A DNA stretch of 64,000 nt, taken from contig OZ026604.1 in the NCBI GenBank assembly GCA_964020085.1, positions 4,749,467 through 4,813,466 of the forward strand, in the 5' to 3' direction. Both the position numbers and the translations under genes were made by a program. This DNA is from Micromussa lordhowensis (lineage: Eukaryota; Cnidaria; Anthozoa; Scleractinia; Lobophylliidae). Positions 42,236-57,000 of this stretch are shown piece by piece (the stretch's first letter is position 1; each line of letters starts with the position of its first letter). The notes beneath the pieces were generated by a model. That model was not told the origin of the DNA, ran no database searches, and saw nothing but the letters and a program-made list of their open reading frames with translations.

Positions 42236-44909
42236 ATGCCGAGGAAGCCAGCGAGAGTCGATAAACTACCGAATAACTGTCCTTTTAGTATTGCTTGCCG
42301 GTTTACACAGTTTTCGAACAGTTTTCTTGGCTTAACAACGAGATTCAAGATGATTGAACTTCTCCGTGCGTTGAAGAATTTTCTTCAGTCTTCGTCTGGG
42401 TAAATATACATCATTTATTTCAGGTCAATGTGTTTTTTTCCGCTTTTAAAAACACCATCATTTTAAGTAGCGTTACCCTCACATTGCAGACCGAAAAAGG
42501 AGAATTATTTTAGCCTTCGATTGCTTTTCGTTTCTTTTGAATGAATGATCAAAAGTTTATTATAGAAGGCTACATATGCTCTTAGATTCACATAGTTTAT
42601 GAATGATTAGTCCTTGCATAAGCAAATTTGACAACAACACGTTCTGTTACGTGGCTCGAATATTTTTGTCTTGATCACACAAAAAGAAAATAGTTAAATC
42701 TCAGTAGACAATATTTGTTATTATTTTTTCGTTCTACGTAAATTTAGTCGCAGTGAAAATAAGGGAATATCTTTTAAACACGAATTTCTATAGCAAACCA
42801 CTTTTGTAACGAAAATGAAAATAACAAGGAATTTTAGAGATACAAGGAAACGATGGAATAATTTATTACCATCACTTTCGTACTTTTTTTCTGGAAGGCT
42901 CTCTGCGGCATTGAAAAGTGAGCTGGATATTTTTTATTGACATAATAATGTTGTTGAACCTGGTCGCTACGTGCAATGAACAATATTGTTTTCAGAAGCC
43001 ATTTGAAAGTCATTCTATCTACTTAATCTGCCATCGTGGTTGAGGTTTTGAGACCACAGTAAAATATTCTTAAAACTTTTTTCAACTGCCAAAACCACTC
43101 CACAAGGACAACGACAAATTCGAGATGTGACAATTTACTCGCTTATAAGTTAGAGAACTTATTAATCCCGATGAAAGCTTTCGCTACGAAAAGATGTTCC
43201 GTTGATAATCCCCTCGCTTGCAATGCGTTTTATTATTAAAGATGCTTGCATACCGAATAACATAATAATGAGAATTTGGCATTCAAAGCTTCTTTCATGA
43301 TAAGCTGAGAAAGATCCGAATATTTAAAAAGGCGATTTTCGATAAAATACTTAACCACCTTAACGAACTGACATGTTTATTCTCATAGCCGGACATTTAC
43401 GAGATTTGAATAATTTCTGGGCGTTACCAGCAACAGGTGGTTTCGGTCGTAAAGATATTTTTAATTCTAATGAATTAAGCCGATTTCAAACTACTATTGT
43501 CGCTGAACTCTCCTTTTCCCCGTGTTACATAGGTTTTCCAACGCGCTTTCGAAGCTTTTTTGTGTAGTGACAAGCATTTTGAGCTCTGTCCATGCTAAGT
43601 TATAGCCTTCCACTTGCATAGTTCGTCCGGATGAGTCTCGCAATACTTTGCCACTATTCGTTACTAAGGAGACAGAAGCCTCGAAAACATTTATAATGAA
43701 CATATAACTGTTTCTAAGGCCCTGTTTACAAGCAGGTAGGGTAACCCTACTGCCAGGGTAACCCTAGCAAGAGGGTTAAAAGATAGCCCGGGTTTACAAG
43801 CAAAATTTTCAGGTAGGGTAACCCTACTGCCCGAGACAACTTTACGCTTGTTACGCTTCGGTAGCCTTGCAAGTAAAGCACGAACAGATAACAAAACTGG
43901 AAAATAATTTATTTCCAAAGCAAAATTATGACAAACTGTGAAAGAACTTGATGTTTTCTGGGTCACAATTCGCTGATTTTGTCGGTATTGTGATCATATT
44001 TTGCTTTTGGGAGCCAAAATAGAGATAGCCCGGGTAGGCGGGTTAACCCTACCTGGAGTGTTTACAAGGGAAAAAGTTAACCCGCTTGCTAGGGTAACCC
44101 TAGCACGCAGATAGGGTAACCCTCCTACCCGGGTAACCCTGGCCGCCTTGTAAACACGACGAAGAAAATAAGAACAAATGTGTGCGTGCTAGGGTAACCC
44201 GCTTGCTAGGGTAACCCGCTTGCTAGGGTAACCCTCTCTCCTTGTAAACAGGGCCTAAGTGCTTCACTAACCGTGCAGGTAGCTTTTGAGGCTATTTTTG
44301 GAGAAAGGAACGAGCTACAAATTCAATTGAAAATGTTAAAATTATTTGAACTGATAACTGATTTCAACGAAATATTGAGCAAAAGGTATTTGCGCAAGTA
44401 ATGATATTGCCTAACGGGTGTTGTATGAGCAAATATAACTTGTTGCGTGACATTGGTCACGCAACACCCACTGAACCGTCTTCCAAACACTCACTGTTTG
44501 AAGACACCATGATTAAGAGAACGTACAATCTCCTGGCAGTCCTTAAAACAAATACTTTCAGCGATGAAGAGAGGTTTAACACATATTTCATTGCTATTTA
44601 TTCTCGGTTTGATGACTTTCATGACTACCGTTTATTTCAATTTTGTCAACAGAAAAATGCCCTCAGTATACCACGAAAACTGCAGTAAACCAGGGCCCAA
44701 GAGCATTGACTATATTCCCCCGCCAGAAGCACGCATTTTCAAATCGCGAAGCGCTCCGAATTCCCCGTTGTTGGGCGAGCGGAAGCTTCTGTTCCCCAGA
44801 GCATCCCCTCGCCTCACTCGAGGACTCAGTCAGCTTTCTGATAAAACAGCCGGGTCAAAACCTACAAAGTCTGCCAAAGTTGGACGAAGCAAATCTTTTC
44901 ATGGTAAAG
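42236..44909 (+). CDS. Unrecognised two-exon coding candidate
   Basis: Exon 42236-42399 starts at an ATG (MPRKPARVDKLPNNC) and ends at a donor in phase 2. The next exon, 44653-44909, follows a strong pyrimidine-rich acceptor (tttgtcaacag) and completes the codon exactly, giving KMPSVYHENCSKPGPKS, then a basic, Ser/Pro-rich stretch (RSAPNSPLLGERK, KVGRSKSFHGK) up to a donor AAAG|gtatgt. About 140 aa in total, with no domain recognised. It ends in phase 1, as does the first RASSF exon, so it could be an alternative RASSF N-terminus or a separate gene whose remaining exons I cannot find. The intron carries a Harbinger-type MITE. Confidence 0.4.
43718..44255. mobile_element. 538-bp Harbinger-type MITE rich in GGGTAACCCT
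   Basis: Ends GGCCCTGTTTACAAG and its reverse complement, flanked by TAA on both sides (43715-43717 and 44256-44258). The interior has more than ten 'gggtaaccct' words, including a short tandem of 'gcttgctagggtaaccc' near the right end. No gene. Confidence 0.85.
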
Positions 44910-46687
44910 GTATGTGTTTATATTACGGTACTTTATATTCACTGCAAATTGCATAGGAGTTTCTAATTCTATATTTGCCTTTCATGTCTTAAATCGCTTG
45001 CTTCTTTTTGAGAAAAAAACATGAAACGTAAACAGCTTAGTAAAATTTCTGTAGAATGTAGTTAATCTTGAAAATATCAATAGAAAAAAAGTGTAGTGAT
45101 TGTTGTATTCTTAAAAGGTTTACAGAAGGTGCAGTAGTTTATATCAACTGTAATTAACTGCTGTGATTTTCTTCACCAAGGCGAGCAGTAAGAGATAAGA
45201 TATGTTTTTTGTTTGTAATCCTTATATGAAGTCATCTTAGTAAGGAAAAAAATTTCTTCTCGGCCATTATTCCGGGCTAGACACAGAGCGTTTCTATTTT
45301 TCTGTCATTTTCTTCAGCATTTAAACCTTATATATTTTTTTCCGTAAACTTTTTGCCTCATAATACATTGACATCATACACAATATTTTGGTTTAGCAAC
45401 AAGCGTCCAATTAAGTCATTAAATCAGTTTTAAAATGCTCAATAACAACGTTGAGATTCTGAGTTTGTAACAAGGTGAATGGTGTGTTCAGGACTTCAAA
45501 GCAGTGAGATATAGTTTTGTGGAATGTCTGCGCTACTCTGGGCTCGGTAATTTAAGTAGATAGTCGATGTGCTAGTTTTTAATAAATTGGTTATTTTTCC
45601 AACATAAGACAAAGCAATACGGGTCCTTGGCTTCATTCCAATCAAAACTGGTCCAGTTTATAAATACGGCCCTCTTTTTGCAACGCAACGCTACGCTCTT
45701 AGCGATGCGTGACGGAGAGAGGACCAGAATACCTCGACACGTGCCAAGTCCTCTATACCGTGTGTTTACCATCCCCTGTTGATCCTGAGGAAAGAAAAGT
45801 CGCTCCCTTCAGTGTCTCTCGCAAGCCTCCACAATTCCTGTTCTTGGGTCTCTTTTAAAATGTAATTCCACTAATCCTGCAAAAGGTTTTCAAATTTTAC
45901 GCGAGAAGAGAAGAGCCAGACTAACTGCAAGATCCATTAAAATGTAACATTTATGTGGCTGGATCTCTGGAACAGATGCAAGAAGAGCAGGAAGGAAGGC
46001 TAAAGCCTATAAAAAGGCGTTTTAGCCGATTGATAGTGTTTTCTAACGGATTAATGTAAGATTAAAGTCCCGAGCCAGTCCTGGGGCGACTTCGAACAGA
46101 AGAAAAAACCTATAGTGTGAAAGGGAAGGGGTGTAGGTTCTAATCTGTTATTGGTTGGTTTTTGGGTTGGTTTTATGCATCCGTTATTGGATTGTCACGC
46201 AGTGGCTTTTGTTACCCGAGAAGTGTTGCGTGACGACCCAAATGTTAAGTTGAAAATTGGAAATAAATTAAATTCTGTTTTAAATCATAAATGTTTCTCT
46301 CCATTCAGCGGTGCACCTTTCTTTAGTATATCCTACTCTTCTTATTTTTCATTTTTTTTTTCTTTTTCCGGTTGTATTAGAAATATAACTATTTCATTTT
46401 TCTTGTACTCATGGCCAAAGCGCGGTCTAGAGAATTGTCATGTTTTATTTTCATTTTCTTTCACTTTTCATCATAAAGCATTGACCCTCCTTTGTTTCTT
46501 TGATTCTTGATTAATTCGTCGCTCTAACAGTTGCATATAACAGTCCCAACCCCTCCATAGACAGTGGTATTTTGATATGTTTTTGGTCTGACGTCATTGG
46601 CAACTTTGCACCTTGCGCGAGCGAAGAAATTCTTCGTCGCTCGTCGAGAGGTCAAAGTGTTTGGCCTGCTAAACCGCGGTAAGCGTG
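44910..46687. other. Gene-free interval before RASSF
   Basis: AT-rich, with no coding evidence. A small GTCACGCA / TGCGTGAC hairpin lies at about 46195-46235. The last 120 bp are CpG-richer and probably form the RASSF promoter. Confidence 0.5.
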
Positions 46688-49600
46688 ATGACTGAGTGTC
46701 ATAAGTGCGGCAAACTAGTATATTTTGGTAAGTTGAAGCTTTCAAAAACAAAATCCCGCCAGTAGATTGCAAAATAATTCTTTTGTAGAACTGCGGAAAC
46801 GATAAACAACTTTGATCCATCCGGAGCGGCGAGCGGTCATCGTTGTTCGTGAATACAGGGTGACAACAACATGATTTGAGACTCTGGCGATCAAAGTTTG
46901 TGATGTTTTCACATGGTATTTTGCAGCTGAACAAAGAAATTCTCTTGGGAAAGTGTGGCATCCTGGCTGTTTACGATGTGAAGAATGCGGCAAAAGATTA
47001 AATCCGGGCCAACATTCCGAGGTAAGGTAATCGATCAAAGCCATTTGGGCTTACGCAGACTTCAAGAGATCGGTAGCCGGGGAACTCATAATAAAACCCT
47101 CTTGAACGTCAATTGCAATACCAGGTAAAAGAGCTGTATTTTCAAGCCTTTGACTCTCAAAATTTAAGCTCAGATAGCTAATATTCTTTCGTACTTTTTG
47201 GGGTTGTTCGAGAAGCTTTCTTGCGATTTTGAGGTAAACAAGTTTGACGAAGCCTTAAATATAAGCTTATAACAGTTTTTTTATACAAACTTTTGAATTT
47301 TAGTAAACCGTTATATGTGATGTGCAGTTTTCGAAGGGTTGTCTTAACCCATTGTCAATTTTCACGGCTTCGAATGATGTGTCAATAATATTGTTAATTA
47401 GGTCTACGAAGAGGCGGCCGAGCAAAACTGGGAAATTGTTGACTTGTCTATGTGTTTATTTCACATAATCCTTAAATATTAACTTAACATATTTAATTCC
47501 AACAAAACATTGCCGTTTGTCTAAGGCTGGGTGACAAAGTAACTAGGTAATGAATTGACATTTTTTATCAGCAGATGTGATAAAATTTGCGTGATTTAAT
47601 GTGCTTGTCAAGCATGTCAATCTCAAGCTTGTGGTTGTTTACCATTTACCCAAAAAATCCGGAAATTTTGGATGGGATGTAAATGGAATATAAATTGATT
47701 TTGTCTCCCAGAACGGGAATTTTTTTAGGAAAACAGGATTTCTTGAAAGGTAGACCGAATTTCTGAATGAAAAATGTGTTCCATTTGCTAATTACTAGTT
47801 CCAGGCCTTTTGGCTTGGATCGCCTCTGGGGAAAAGTTGTGGTAATGGAATAAGCGCATCCCTGTGGAAATTTATATTCAGGATTTGACTCGTCCCATAT
47901 GCTACAACTGTCTACCAACTGGTTTCTGGGAGTAAACAGTAAACAACCTGTATGTCCTGCTCTCGTTAATTTTTTTCCAAATCGAGTGAGACGTGAATTA
48001 AATATAATATGATGAACAATTTAATTTGGTTATTAAATATATTGTTTTGTACAGTAACCTCCTCCTTTGAAGTCCCTGGATATTAAAATATATTAACACT
48101 ATGTGTGGCAGCTGGACAGGGTTATTAAAATACTCCAAATCTGGCAGTCATTTTCCATTTACAACTATTATATATGTCTTGTGTTACCAATACAGTTATT
48201 GAGAACTAGCCATAAACAGGCCTATTTGTGTGCCATTCGGGCTAACCATGGGCTAACCATGGGCTAAACGGAGTGCTATACAGGCCAACCGGACACAGTA
48301 GTACATTTTGTTTAAATTAATCCATGTCTACACTTCGCCGCGAATGACACTCTTGGTATCTTGTGAAGCGCAAAGGTTAGCTTGAGTGGCGATGATTGGC
48401 CAGTTTATGGTTACTTCTCAATAGTTTCAGTAATGGTAAACACAATGTAAAAGGAAAATTTTTTGACTTCTGGACACAAAATATTTTGAAAATGATGTCT
48501 GGCTGTCGGACTTTAGACACAGGGTAAAATAAATGTTCACCATTCTTGGTGTATTTATCACATGATCCTTTTATTGAGGTAGAGTTTCATTAGTGATAGT
48601 GTTGGATATCTTGCATTGTAATATGTTGTTGTGCTGTGGTTGACTGTTGTGACTTGTTTTGCATTGTGTGATGCTTAGAAATGTTTTGCAGTTAGTTTAA
48701 AGTCATTGCAAAAAGTAGATCTTGTAGTGAAACATAGCAAGATATTTTTATCTCAGGACATGTTATGCGTAACACTTTGCAATTTTCACTGGGCAAAAAG
48801 CTCTCAAAATTTTGGAATAGCAATTGAATGGGATGGTTTCTGTTCTAACTTTTTTCCTTTCATTAATTTGGTTTCTTACAGAGTAAAACTATCTGCATGT
48901 GATAGAAATAGTGATTCCAGATCTAATGAATTCACTGGTAATAATTGCACATTAATATAGAATTGATCATTTCAACTCAAAGTCTGTGCCTTGTACAACA
49001 TTGTCATGTTCCATGTTTGTCTGGAAAGTCCATTCCAAAATTCCAGTTCCTGATTTTCCATTTCCTGTCAATGATGCAATGTGATAAAATATTCACTCAT
49101 TGTCTTTGATCAAAATGGAAGCAGATGCCTTTCTTATGATTCAACGCAGAGTTCCTCATCTTCTGTCAAACTGGGTGGTAATGTGCCAGTCTTTTGCCTT
49201 TATTTGTGTTTCTATAGTGAAAAGATTGTGCTTTGATCTAGAAGATCGAGTCATGCTTTGATTCTATCAATATTGAAGTCACAACAGCAGGCAATAACAT
49301 AACATTCAATAGGTTCTTGCTGATAAAAGGTGAAAATGTCATATTTCTGATTTATTATACTGTAGGATTGTAGGACTGAATTTAACAAGTTCATCAGTTG
49401 ACTGTTTCATGGTTAAGACAATTCAATATAACATGAAGTGAATTCATTTTATGTGGACTTCAAATATACATTTGTAAATATCATAAGAGTCACAGATGGC
49501 TTCCTTCCAAGATTGTTTCTTGATTTTATTTTCAAGGGAAAAGAACACATATCTAGGGATTTTCTATTCAGCCTAAATTAGATTTTGTTGTTTAGATACT

Positions 49601-52600
49601 CAGTTTTCTGATGAAATGACATAAGATATACACATGTCTTGATAAAGTGTTTATAAATATACAGTAAATATACATGTAGCTGTGTGCTTCAACAGGAGTT
49701 TTTGTGTGTCACAACCTGCCTGTTAGCTTGTTGTTCAGTCAACTTTTTGCCAGTTTATTGATCAATATTGTGGTCAGCTTAGTTACATGAATGTTCAGGC
49801 AGAAATATATATATTTATTCATGTATGTTGAACCTTCGGTTTCTTGTTTGGAAATTAGAGCAAGATACAGCATGTCTTAGACTGAAATTGTGTTATAACA
49901 CAACAGCATATATTGATTATTTGCATGTCTGCTTCAAGTTAATATGATCTTTGCTTGTTGATTTTAATCTTGAACTATTTTGAACATGCTATTGGTGTAA
50001 TGTCAATGGCTACATGCCAAAATATTGGTTAAGTATTTGTATGAATACTGTGCAGCATAAGAAAGCATATGCACTAACTTTTAACCTGTGTATATACATG
50101 TATTGATCACAGAATATGAATTCACCTCAAGTTTGAGTTTTTTTAGTTGTTAAATTTTATTCTATGTCATTAGGGTAGACCTTGAATGTACAAATGTAGG
50201 AATCTGAATAATTTGTCTCCCCCAAGGTCATGTGTGGATCACAGATTCTTATGTCAATATGTATTGAAGTTGTTTTTGATCACCTAATATTCAGCTTTTG
50301 CTTGTGAAGTCAAGTCAATTTTTTTCATGAATATCATCAAGGCTTTCTTTAAAAATCTAGATTTATTTTCATTGGTTTGTTTGATTTGTGAGATTGTTGG
50401 TTAAATCTTTATCAATTAATAATAATTATTATTTGCTTCTGAAGCGTAAATCAACTCGAGAAGTTATCCAAAGAAGCTGATCGTTAAAATTTCTCTTACT
50501 ACATGTAGATTTAATTCATATATTATTTGATTTGCGAGGTTGTTGAATAAACCTTTAATTTGCTTCTGATGGGTGATTAAAAAGTCAGCTTCACAAGCTG
50601 TCTTTTTAAGAAGCTGAACTTCAAACTTTCTCTTTACTTTTACTTTTAATAAAAAAAATAATTGAATATTTGTTAAACCAGAGAGATGGCAAGAATAACT
50701 TCAGAAAAGCGTCGGCTAGGAAAATATTAATATTAATTTATGTACTTAATGTTGTACCAAAAACAATAATTGCCTGAGAGCTCAAAAACATCAATGATCC
50801 TCATTAACTGCCATGTACATAATTTTCTGTGTCAGTCTTTGAAAGAATAAAACATGGGCAACTGGTTTTCACAGGCGGACTAAACGTTTTGAACAGAACT
50901 TCTATAAGGAGAACTTTCCTCTAGATGGTCGAATCTGACAGGCAAAATCTTCCCCACAACCAGTCAATTTGCGTTATGCCTGGCCCTTTATGAAACCCCT
51001 GTGTTAGACTTGCTTTGTCTCACTATGAGCACCGGTATTTCAGATGTTCTGCATCTCACCATAATATACACCAAAGGTCGACCAAATTAACATGTATGTG
51101 TGGAATGCAGTTGAGGCTTACCAGTAAGGTACAATTGGGTAATATGATTTTATAAGATTTTTTATTTTATTTTACAGCACAGAGGCATTCCCTATTGTAA
51201 TATACCATGCTACAGTTTGTTATTTGGCCCAGGTGGATATGGCAGAGGCGGTACAGAATCATATCAATATTTTGCAGATGATAAGCTTACGCCAGCAGAA
51301 CTAGATGCTATCAGGTGTATAAATTACAAATGATATCATTATTATATCCAAGTAAATTATTACCTGGAAATAACAATGATTTTGTTTTTAACTGTAACAT
51401 TATTAGGAATATAATAATTTAAGTATATATGTTGTAGGTCAAAATGAACTTCAGGTTAAAATGAAATTCCTTTGTCTCTCAACCCAAACTATTCATGGAT
51501 CAGGAATAATTGGGGTCAGAAGACAAAGGAAATTGAGAATCAAACTAGATTAAAATCATTTTAACCTGAATTTCATTTTGACCTACAACATAATTATACA
51601 TAATGTTATTATCCCTTGCCAGGAATGCAATCAGGTACTCGTGAAATTTCACAATAGCTGGACCAATGCAAATAAGTGCTGAATAAGCAAAAATTGTCTT
51701 CTCTGTAATATTAACTACTTACTAACCTCAAACTTTCATTCTGTACCAGAAAATCTCAAACTGAGACCTTGGCTTGCTGTAGTGACCCAGTGATAGTAAG
51801 GTCAATACAGCAAGGTCAAGGTTTGCCTTGTTTTTGCAGGCCCATAATCAGTCCATCTGCATTACATACCATTTATTAACCGAGAGTGAGGCCATTATAG
51901 GGAAATCTCAGACCGAGGCCTTGATGTATTGACCGAGCGACAGCGAGGTCAATACATCAAGGCTGAGGTCTGAGATTTCCCTGTAATGACCGAACGGACG
52001 AGGTTAATAAGTTGTTTATTATATGGCCTTTTAGCGCTGAAAAAAAAAAAACTGGAAGCGCTTTCCAATATCCGTTTGCGCGCGCGAGAGATCATTTGAG
52101 GCCACGTTCACTGAACAGAGAAAACCCTGACCGGGCGATCGAACCCAGAAGGCACAGTAAAAACAGTTTCTTTGAAAATGAGACAAGTTTTGCCTTTATT
52201 TACGCCAAGATCTAGGTCAAATTAAACATTGAAAAATTTTTTTTATAATGCTCGGTCATTACAAGAAAATAATGCCCACTCAGCAGCCAATCAGAGCGCA
52301 CGTACTATTGTAGCCATATAACAAAAGAGAATAATGCAGACACAAGCCGTGTAATATCAATTAATTCTATCTTTTACTGTATACTTTCAGAAATGAAATC
52401 ATACCCAAACTTAGGGAGTACAACATATTCTTTGAGGGACGAAAAGCTCTGCAGTTAACCAGCAAGGAGGTATGTCTCCACAGGCTATTAGAATCTCTTT
52501 TCTCTGCATATTACTAAATATTATTTATAGAAGATAAACGGCACCAAGAGCCAGTAATGGTGCCACAACACCCGGAGGCGCTTGCAAGATTCACAGTCAA

Positions 52601-54023
52601 CGTTTAGTATATATGAAGATTAGAAAGAGGTCAAGGACAGACAACTTCTGAGGTGAAAAGTTAAAAAGTAAAAAGGTAATAAAATGTTTCAGTCTTAGAC
52701 CTTCATCAGCTACAGCAGTTCAAAACAAAAAAATGCTTGAGCTGTATTTAAAAAGCATTTTTTTTTTGTTTCGCAATGCTGTAACTGATGAAGGTTTAAG
52801 ACCAAAACGTTTTATTACACTTTTACTTTTTAACTTTTTGTCAGAAGTTGTCTGTTCTCAACCTCCTTCTACTTTTTAAACTTGGTGTAATTTTGGTGAA
52901 GTTTTATTACTGTCGGAACTGGCCCTGTTTAAGATTGAGAATTTGTCAATAGGCAAGAATAAACTTGGATATTGCATAATGCCATGCTAAGAGTATTGCA
53001 TTCACATCAACATGTTTACAATAAAGTATTAATTAGATAAGACATGTTCCGTATGTGTTTGTACAGTGCATGTGTACTTGCATTACATTTTTGATTACAA
53101 GTTCAAACTGAAACCTGGAGGGTGATCTACATGTATTCATAACATGCTTTTGGGATACGGTAGGGGTTTTTGGTGCCTAGTCTAGAGTAGGGTAGCAAAA
53201 TCAAGCTGATCATGGTCAAGAATAGTGTAAGGGTTTCAGTGTTCCATCGGCACACCGCTACCCAAAGACTAACAGAGTCCCCCCCCCCATTTTGGGAAAC
53301 AGTAAAAGTAAACTTTACAGTGCATGCAGAGGATTTCATTCATCACTGTACATGTATGTCTCACTATTTTGTTTATTAACAACTTTTTCAGGTGGGAGGC
53401 AGGCTAATTCTCGAGGGTGTTCTGAAGATATACTGGGGTTTAAAGGTGCCTGTTACACTTGCAAGCCACAACCTTTCCTACTGGAGGAGACGTTCACAAA
53501 AAGAGCAGAATGGTTATGCAAGAGTTTTAGTTGCTAGGAGCAAAGATGGCATTGTGAGTAAATGTGGATGAAACTGCAGAACAGAATAGAATAGATAACT
53601 TCATTTATACACAGTCTTTCCATCAGTCAACAAAGTTACTGGACTATCTACCTATCTGCGTAATTACAATAAAAAATTAAAAGAAAAAAACTGCTTTTCA
53701 TAGAGGCCGTGTCTATCTAAAACTGTTAGAACCAAAGGCTTGTCTAGCAGCATTGGTGCTTCAAATCTGATTGTTTTTTAACATGAAGTGTCTAGCCAGG
53801 AGTATTGCAATTCAACCCTTAGAATACAATGCTGGTCGTTCTTATTATATTTATGGTTTAAACACCCAGAGCTTTTGTCAGGTCAACCCAAATAGATTTG
53901 CTGGTCTGACGGTTAGTAGGTTGGACTCCACACAAATAAAGGGGTACATGGAAAAAAAGCCCTAAGTGACTCTTGATCTCATGTGAAATTCTCCTTTTTC
54001 ATGGAAGGAAGTAGAAAACATAT

Positions 54024-54070
<47 letters not shown>

Positions 54071-57000
54071 TATTACAAGATAATTTGGTTTTATCAACTG
54101 GGTTGATAATGTGAATTGTCAGCTTCTGAATCTCTTTACGGTGGACAATTCACATTATCAACCCAGTTGATAAAACCAAATTACGAAGTAGAAAACAGTT
54201 TGCTAGAAGAATCTTCCAGTCAATCAGATGTCACTTAGGACTTTCCTATGCAACCCTTCAAATACCCTTCAAACTGACATGATCATAGTTTGCATTTCAA
54301 CATTTATAGTCTCAAAATTGGCCATCTACTGTAGCTAATTATTTAATTTATAATACTATTTCCATTTGTGACAACCATTTCATACCACAACTATCTCAGT
54401 GTTTTAAAATTTCACATAGTAGGGAATGGCAGATCTAGGGGAGAGGCCCGGGGTGTCTTCCACCCTAGCCCTTGTTTATTGGTGAAGACACTTAATTTCT
54501 GAAGAACCCTAAAAAATTTGGGTCAAAGAGGCCTAGAAAAACATTTGTGTCCTTACCTTTTAAAGATGCGTGGATCGCCCATTGCAGGGCTCTGTGGGAT
54601 GATCATGACTAAATAAGTGCTTGTTGCTGATCAAAATCATAGCCATGGACAAAAGTGAAGTGAAGTGCTGATCAAAACATTTTGCTTTAAAACAGAGACC
54701 AAGAACTAGTAGCTTGGAGAAGGTTCTTGCCAGGCGTCGTTCTTTACTAGTTAACAACCGAAATATCCCAGATGCAGGGGACCAGAGAACCATTCTTGAT
54801 TTTACAGTTCAGGTGAGAGCTCTTGTACACAGTAAAGCCTGGTTCACACTTGTTTCATTAACACCAGCGTAATGGCAAGGATAAGTATATGCTAGTCCAT
54901 CGCAGGGTTATGCCCCAGCATTAAATTTGTTAGTACCCATTTAGACACCTGGGTGGAGAGAGGCACTCTGAGAGTGAAGTGTCTTGCCCAAGAAAACAAT
55001 GAAATGTTTCCGGCCTGGGCTCATAACCAGACAGCTCAATTCACTTAGTCCAGAGATGAACACACTAACCTTGAAACCACTGCAACCCCCACACACTCAG
55101 TGCTAATTTACATATGAATCGCATACTTTTAAAAGAGACGTGATTTTAAAGTTGTTGTTTGTTTGTTGTTGAAAGTCGCCAGAAGGCCGGACAACATTTA
55201 TTCCTCCTTATGGCACCTCAACAAACCTCAGAGTTACAAGCAGAACTAAAACAAGAGAAGTCATTAAAATGCTGATGACTAAATTCCAGGTTTGTGAATA
55301 TTTCCAATTTTCATTTACATTTCCTTCTTTGTTAAATGCCTACATGTATCAGTGGGTGAGATGAATTAACGCTTTCCTGTGCTGTGATGGGTACCCAAAT
55401 AGGCGATTCATGGGGCTATTTGAGCAATCAAGGTACAGTCATCTTGCTTGGATTGATCCATCTTGTTCCACAAGAAAAAAGGATTTATTCTTTTATACCG
55501 AAATCCATTATGAGTGTCGTTGTTTATTTTTGGTTCACCATAACTTTGGTAGTTTTCTACCTTAAAAAACTTATTCTGATCTCGATCTGAGAGCTATAAC
55601 GACTTATAATCCCCTGTTACAATCTTCTGGTATACCTCTGTATGTATTCCTTCTACTTAAGCTACATGTATTGCTGCAGTAGGCTAAGCTATTACAGGGT
55701 TGGAGCTTTGACTTACACAGAAAATTTGCTCTGGACATAGGCTTGTTCAAAGGATGATAGCAATGTAATCATGTTTATGTAAAGGAAATGGAAATATGCA
55801 TCTCCCAAAATGCAGTAATTAAGCCAGAGTTGTCTTTTTCCTCTTCAGATTACAGATGGGCCCCAAAAGTTCCACCTCTATGCTGTGTATGACAATGGCT
55901 GTAAGTATTATATACGTCAAGGTTGTTCTTGACATTTAACAACAACACCAAGAGAGTAATTACTCCTAATACTTTTTCCCAAAACCACTCATCACAATAA
56001 TTGATCAATAAACATATTAGGTAACAACCTCATAATTTTTGTTTCTTTTTTATTAAGCAATCAGACAACTACGAAATGAAGAGTTCCCACTTTACTGTCG
56101 ACTTCTCCTAGGACCTAGTGAGGTAAGACATGATCACCACCTGTTTCTGATTGCTAAATAATAACAGCAAATCCCAGAAAATGTGTGCCATGAGAAACAA
56201 GGTGATCTCATACATGTTCCTCTTGAGACTTAACTGTTCGTCAACAAAACCAACACTTTCACAGGATAGGTTGTGACCAAGTAGAGGTCCAAAAGAATCT
56301 CTTTGTTGCATTTCTGTGTCGGTGAAGTAGCATTTCCATCCATCTCCTTAATTCCATAGGCACCCCTTTCTAAAAAGCACTCTCCATGCCATTTTGAAAA
56401 GTTTAGCCTAAATGTTTCATGTTTGTCATTTGTAATCAGTGTTAATATTCTTCATCCTTAACCATCCTTGTTCCTTTATGGTTTATTATTATCTCTTTGA
56501 TGTTTCTCTATCTTAGTAAACTACTATTTTCAGGTTTCCTTCAATTTAAAGGTAATTTTGTACAGGTTCAAAATAACTCAAAATGCTGTGACTCGGAGAT
56601 CCTGTAAGCACTCCTATTTCAGTTAATTCCCCCCTTCCAGTAAGCACCCCGGTTGTTAAACATGTCAGACATTCAAGACATTAACACAGAATAGAATGAT
56701 TATATTAGGACTGAATTGTCTTGGAATAGTCACTGTACAGGCAAATCATTGGTGTTCTGACTATAAAAAAAAACCGTACTATTACAGTTCTCTTGTTACA
56801 TGTTTCTTCAAGTTGTTCTCAGTTCTTCTAATCTGATTGTTACCTGGGCTATTATTAAGGTCCACAACCCGTAACACCTGCTACGGCCGAGTATCCTTGA
56901 TTTCCCTTGATACTATGGGTGAAATTGCCTGTTGATGAGAGAATTGACCCACAAAGTTTGGTACGGGTGTAGAGAACAAGGCTAGACATGACTCGAAACT

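Noticed and set aside
44187..44240. Interstitial telomere from GGGTAACCC words
   Set aside because: The words lie inside a TAA-flanked inverted-repeat element and do not form a TTAGGG array.
44564..44956. 130-aa frame with an apparent N-terminal membrane helix
   Set aside because: The hydrophobic start lies in a pyrimidine-rich intron end. A strong acceptor at 44652 and exact phase with 42236-42399 explain the frame better.
46151..46510. 119-aa frame with Phe/Ser runs
   Set aside because: Low-complexity TTT/TCT-rich translation, no ATG context or motif.
47646..47918. 90-aa minus-strand frame in a RASSF intron
   Set aside because: Open only by chance as far as can be seen; may be old repeat, but no family recognised.
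54838..55093. Functional tRNA gene
   Set aside because: The B box is degenerate and no cloverleaf closes; it fits a SINE.
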